A DNA stretch of 7,658 bases, taken from contig JBLIIE010000212.1 in NCBI GenBank assembly GCA_047634635.1, forward strand, positions 1 through 7,658, in the 5' to 3' direction. This document shows, piece after piece, positions 4,928 to 7,658 of this stretch. The position numbers were made by a program, and so were the translations under genes. The notes under the pieces are model-generated. The model had not been told where the DNA came from and searched no databases. It saw only the letters and a program-made list of their open reading frames with translations. Numbering within the stretch: position 1 is the first letter of the stretch; every line of letters starts with the position of its first letter. Origin of the DNA: Granulosicoccus sp047634635 (GTDB taxonomy: Bacteria; Pseudomonadota; Gammaproteobacteria; Granulosicoccales; Granulosicoccaceae).

Positions 4928-5884
4928 TTAAACAGATTTGGGCAAGTCCATACGCTTAAGAGCTTTAGGAATCGAGAACGTGATCGCCTCTTCAATGCCA
5001 TCAATTTCTGTGGCAGTTTGACCTCCTTCTGCTTTTAGTCGCGCGATGACTTCGCTGACCAGGATTTCTGGTGCTGAAGCGCCGGCAGTAACGCCCACTT
5101 TCTGCTTGCCGATTAACCAATCACTTTGAATATCAACTGCACGTGTAATCAGCTTTGATTCTACGCCAGCCCGTTCACCTAATTCAGCAAGGCGATTTGA
5201 ATTGGAGCTGTTACTTGCACCCACTACGAGAAGAAGATCGACCTCCTTACACAACTGTTTGACCGCATCTTGCCGGTTTTGTGTCGCATAGCAAATGTCA
5301 TCACGATTAGGTGCATCAATTCCAGGAAAACGTTCTCTCAAGGCGTCGATGATGTCTTGAGTGTCATCAACGGAAAGTGTGGTTTGTGAAACGAAGGCAA
5401 GCTGTTCCGGATCGCTGATTTCAAGCGTTTTTACATCTGCTAATGTTTCAACCAAAATAATTCGTCCACCTTTGCTCGTATCATATCGCCCCATCGTGCC
5501 TTCAACTTCAGGGTGCCCAGCGTGGCCAATTAATATCACTTCCTTGCCAAGCCTTGCGTACTTGACGACTTCCAGATGAACCTTGGTGACGAGTGGGCAA
5601 GTCGCATCGAACACTTGCAAGCCACGAACACTGGCAGCGCTCTCTACCGCCTGTGAAACGCCATGAGCACTGAAAATGACAGTAGAGTCATCAGGTATCT
5701 CGTCCAACTCCTCTACAAACACCGCGCCTTTATCACGCAAACCGTCTACAACAAATTTATTGTGTACCACTTCATGCCTGACATAGATTGGCGCACCATG
5801 AATTTCAATTGCGCGTTCTACGATTTCAATTGCGCGATCCACGCCTGCACAGAAGCCGCGAGGATTGGCTAGTAGGATTTGCAT
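4928..5884 (-). CDS. ispH: 4-hydroxy-3-methylbut-2-enyl diphosphate reductase
   Basis: IspH (LytB) is the cytosolic [4Fe-4S] enzyme that reduces HMBPP to IPP and DMAPP, the last step of the MEP isoprenoid pathway. The 318 residues match the family (316 in E. coli). All three cluster cysteines are visible: Cys12 (NPRGFCAGVDRA), Cys96 (FDATCPLVTKVH) and Cys198 (DDICYATQNRQ). Substrate residues His41, His74, His124 and Glu126 (HAGHPEVEGTMG), the SNSSNS segment (224-229) and Ser270 (TAGASAPE) are also in place; one extra residue before Cys198 explains a +1 shift from E. coli numbering. The ATG at 5884 has AGGA seven bases upstream, overlapping the lspA stop, so it is tightly coupled to lspA (9-base gap). 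fkpB, which lies between lspA and ispH in E. coli, is absent. Confidence 0.98.
   Translation of the reverse strand: MQILLANPRGFCAGVDRAIEIVERAIEIHGAPIYVRHEVVHNKFVVDGLRDKGAVFVEELDEIPDDSTVIFSAHGVSQAVESAASVRGLQVFDATCPLVTKVHLEVVKYARLGKEVILIGHAGHPEVEGTMGRYDTSKGGRIILVETLADVKTLEISDPEQLAFVSQTTLSVDDTQDIIDALRERFPGIDAPNRDDICYATQNRQDAVKQLCKEVDLLLVVGASNSSNSNRLAELGERAGVESKLITRAVDIQSDWLIGKQKVGVTAGASAPEILVSEVIARLKAEGGQTATEIDGIEEAITFSIPKALKRMDLPKSV
5802..5836 (-). repeat. 14-bp direct repeat with 21-base period inside ispH
   Basis: ATTTCAATTGCGCG occurs at 5802-5815 and again at 5823-5836 on the + strand. It encodes the doubled RAIEI in the helix after Cys12 (residues 17-28 region). The homologous helix of other IspH proteins is already loosely repetitive at this place, so this may be sequence convergence rather than a recent duplication. 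Confidence 0.6.
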
Positions 5885-5891
5885 TCCTTTT

Positions 5892-5895
5892 TCCT
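5892..5895 (-). promoter_or_regulatory. ispH Shine-Dalgarno overlapping the lspA stop codon
   Basis: On the minus strand the lspA TAG is shared with AGGA (5895-5892), seven bases before the ispH ATG. A ribosome ending lspA therefore covers the ispH initiation site, supporting translational coupling. Confidence 0.6.
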
Positions 5896-6385
5896 ATTTT
5901 GTAGTCGCGTTCGCATCAACATCGTTCTTTTCAAACAGAGTTAATACCAACAGGATGATTGTGCCACAGGAGATCGCAGCATCAGCAATATTGAACGATG
6001 GGAAATAACTGGTTCTCCAATAAACCTGAATGAAGTCTACGACGTAGCCGTACCAGACCCGATCAATTAGATTACCAACGGCACCACCCAGTATTAAGGA
6101 GATGGAAATGCTCAGCCAACGTTCAGAGCGACGCATACGGTAAAGCCAAACGCACAATATGACACTGACAACGAGGCTGATAGCGGTGAAAAACCAGCGC
6201 TGCCAGCCCCCAGCATTGTCAAGGAAACTGAAGGCCGCGCCATAATTATAAGCTTTGGTAATATTGAAAAAACCGGTTATCGGAATTTGTTCATACATAG
6301 CCAGGGAGGTGTCGGCCCAGATTTTGGTAATCTGATCCAGAACGACAATCACAAAAACAATTCCGTAGCGCAGTAGGTGTGGCAT
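5894..6385 (-). CDS. lspA: Lipoprotein signal peptidase (signal peptidase II)
   Basis: LspA is the inner-membrane aspartyl protease that cuts the signal peptide of prolipoproteins just before the lipidated cysteine. The 163 residues are the usual length. Four membrane spans are visible (about 6-24, 63-82, 92-108 and 137-151). Conserved segments are LDQITK (16-21), NYGAAFSFL (47-55), GGAVGNLIDR (100-109), VVDF with Asp117, and FNIADAAI with Asp135; Asp117 and Asp135 are the likely catalytic pair, with spacing like that of the Pseudomonas enzyme. The ATG follows the ileS stop by 3 bases and has no strong Shine-Dalgarno, so it is probably coupled to ileS. ispH follows after 9 bases. The TlpA-like protein in this window is a plausible client of it. 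Confidence 0.97.
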   Translation of the reverse strand: MPHLLRYGIVFVIVVLDQITKIWADTSLAMYEQIPITGFFNITKAYNYGAAFSFLDNAGGWQRWFFTAISLVVSVILCVWLYRMRRSERWLSISISLILGGAVGNLIDRVWYGYVVDFIQVYWRTSYFPSFNIADAAISCGTIILLVLTLFEKNDVDANATTK

Positions 6386-6388
6386 GGC

Positions 6389-7658
6389 TCAGGCGATGGC
6401 TCTGTGTTCACCTTCGCCATGTACATTGCTTATGCAACGACTACACACCTCGGGATGTTGTTCATCAGTACCTACATCGTCACGCAAATGCCAACAGCGT
6501 ACGCATTTTTCACCTGATGCTTTGGAGCTTTGGACGGCAAAATCGTGACCGTTAACAGACAAAGTGTTAGCGTCTGCAGGTTTTAAATCCATTGCGCTGA
6601 CAGTCGCTGTGGAAGTGATCAATACGAATCGTAGCTCATCTCCAAGTTTTTCCAAAATGCGTGCAACTTCGCTAGACGCGTAAATAGTCACTGAAGCTTC
6701 TAGAGCGCCCCCAATGTCTCCGCTAGAGCGCAGAGTCTCTAGCGATTTGGATACAGCATCTCGAATCTGTGTAATGGCTTGCCAGTCGTCACGAGAGATT
6801 GCAGCATCGTCGCCTAGAGGGAGGAGTGAATCAGAGTAAACCTGTGTAAAGATACTTTGCGCACGGTTTGCTTTGTCTTGTGCTGAATGCTCTCGCAGGT
6901 GTTGCCAGATTTCATCAGCTGTAAAACTCAGCACGGGTGCAATCCAGCGAACCAATGCATCGGTAATCATGTACATCGCTGTTTGAGCGGAGCGTCTGCC
7001 GTGGCTATCGCTTGCCATGGTGTACTGCCGATCCTTGATGATATCCAGATAGAAGCTTGACATATCGACAGAGCAAAAATGGTTGATAGTCTGATATACC
7101 GTATGGAATTGATAGGCAGTGTAGGCCTCATCAATCGTTGCCTGTGTTTGAAGTGCGCAGTCAATTGCCCAGCGATCCAGTTCCAACATGTCTTCAGGTG
7201 CGACAGTGTGCAGCTCCGGGTCAAAGTCATTGATGGCACTGAGTAAGTAGCGAGCCGTATTTCTAATGCGACGATAAGCATCAGACATCCGATCCAGTAT
7301 TTCGGTGGAGACCGTCATTTCACCGCGATAATCCACGGAGCAAACCCACAGGCGAATGATGTCCGCACCTAGAGTTTTAAGCAGTTTCTGTGGTGCGATA
7401 ATATTACCTAACGATTTGGACATCTTGCGACCCTTTTGATCGACTGTGAATCCATGGGTAAGAACTTGTCGATAAGGCGCCTTTTTGTTAATGGCAACAC
7501 TTGTCAGAATCGATGAATGAAACCAGCCACGGTGCTGATCAGACCCTTCGAGGTAGATATCTGCCGGGTAAGTCAGATTCTCGTTCTGCTGTAGTACGTG
7601 CATCCAGGATGTGCCTGAATCGAACCAGACATCCAGCACATCAGTGACTTTTTCGTAT
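6389..7658 (-). CDS. ileS: Isoleucyl-tRNA synthetase, C-terminal part (5' end outside window)
   Basis: This class I aminoacyl-tRNA synthetase charges tRNA-Ile in the cytosol. The frame is open to the right edge (first full codon ends at 7657), giving 422 C-terminal residues of a protein of about 940. Visible are DVLDVWFDSGTS at the start, YLEGSDQHRGWF, LTHGFTVDQKGRKMSKSLGN with the KMSKS ATP-binding loop at residues 78-82 (7412-7426), the anticodon-binding helical region including FYLDIIKDRQYT and RWIAPVLSFTADEIW, and a C-terminal zinc site with CVRC and CSRC (Cys385, 388, 405 and 408) near GEKCVRCWH. The GTG at 7639 is an internal valine, not a start. The HIGH motif and editing domain are outside the window. 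It heads the visible ileS-lspA-ispH cluster with a 3-base gap to lspA. Confidence 0.98.
   Translation of the reverse strand, partial: YEKVTDVLDVWFDSGTSWMHVLQQNENLTYPADIYLEGSDQHRGWFHSSILTSVAINKKAPYRQVLTHGFTVDQKGRKMSKSLGNIIAPQKLLKTLGADIIRLWVCSVDYRGEMTVSTEILDRMSDAYRRIRNTARYLLSAINDFDPELHTVAPEDMLELDRWAIDCALQTQATIDEAYTAYQFHTVYQTINHFCSVDMSSFYLDIIKDRQYTMASDSHGRRSAQTAMYMITDALVRWIAPVLSFTADEIWQHLREHSAQDKANRAQSIFTQVYSDSLLPLGDDAAISRDDWQAITQIRDAVSKSLETLRSSGDIGGALEASVTIYASSEVARILEKLGDELRFVLITSTATVSAMDLKPADANTLSVNGHDFAVQSSKASGEKCVRCWHLRDDVGTDEQHPEVCSRCISNVHGEGEHRAIA

Noticed and set aside
1..7658. A novel defence, mobile or biosynthetic system
   Set aside because: No integrase, transposase, repeat array, tRNA attachment site, toxin-antitoxin pair or compositional break was seen; the genes are mostly conserved housekeeping families.

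Overview
The window looks like a chromosomal housekeeping segment of a gammaproteobacterium. Every recognisable protein has a close match in remembered gammaproteobacterial families: a Dcd of the Pseudomonas-like 'IRRMA' subgroup, an RppH beginning MIDSDGYR, an ileS-lspA-ispH cluster, and HemJ in place of HemG. The genus cannot be told from this stretch. No tRNA, rRNA, CRISPR array, insertion sequence, integrase or attachment site was seen, and codon use looks even throughout.

Layout. Positions 1-1509 hold a rightward run: the C-terminal third of an Mrp/ApbC Fe-S carrier ATPase, then dcd (dCTP deaminase), which overlaps mrp by 4 bases, then rppH (RNA 5' pyrophosphohydrolase) after a short gap with a perfect 7-bp hairpin. 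Positions 1544-2534 hold a leftward pair: a TlpA-like lipoprotein thiol-disulfide oxidoreductase followed one base later by hemJ (protoporphyrinogen IX oxidase). A 313-base divergent spacer (2535-2847) separates this pair from a rightward gene (2848-4128) for a regulator-like protein with a degraded cyclic-nucleotide-binding-like N-terminus and an HDOD domain. Converging on it is a leftward MOSC-domain gene (4166-4750). From 4928 to the right edge lies the leftward cluster ileS (C-terminal 422 residues) - lspA - ispH, with gaps of 3 and 9 bases.

How the genes work together. The ileS-lspA-ispH block is a conserved growth operon: isoleucyl-tRNA charging, lipoprotein signal-peptide cleavage and the last step of the MEP isoprenoid pathway. 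The familiar fkpB gene between lspA and ispH is absent. The tlpA-like/hemJ pair suggests a link between periplasmic thiol redox and haem supply. Mrp, IspH and possibly the MOSC protein depend on Fe-S or molybdenum cofactor chemistry, but nothing shows they act together.

No clearly novel system is visible. The least explained items are the HDOD protein with its divergent control region, the tlpA-hemJ coupling, the missing fkpB, and several short perfect hairpins in intergenic gaps.
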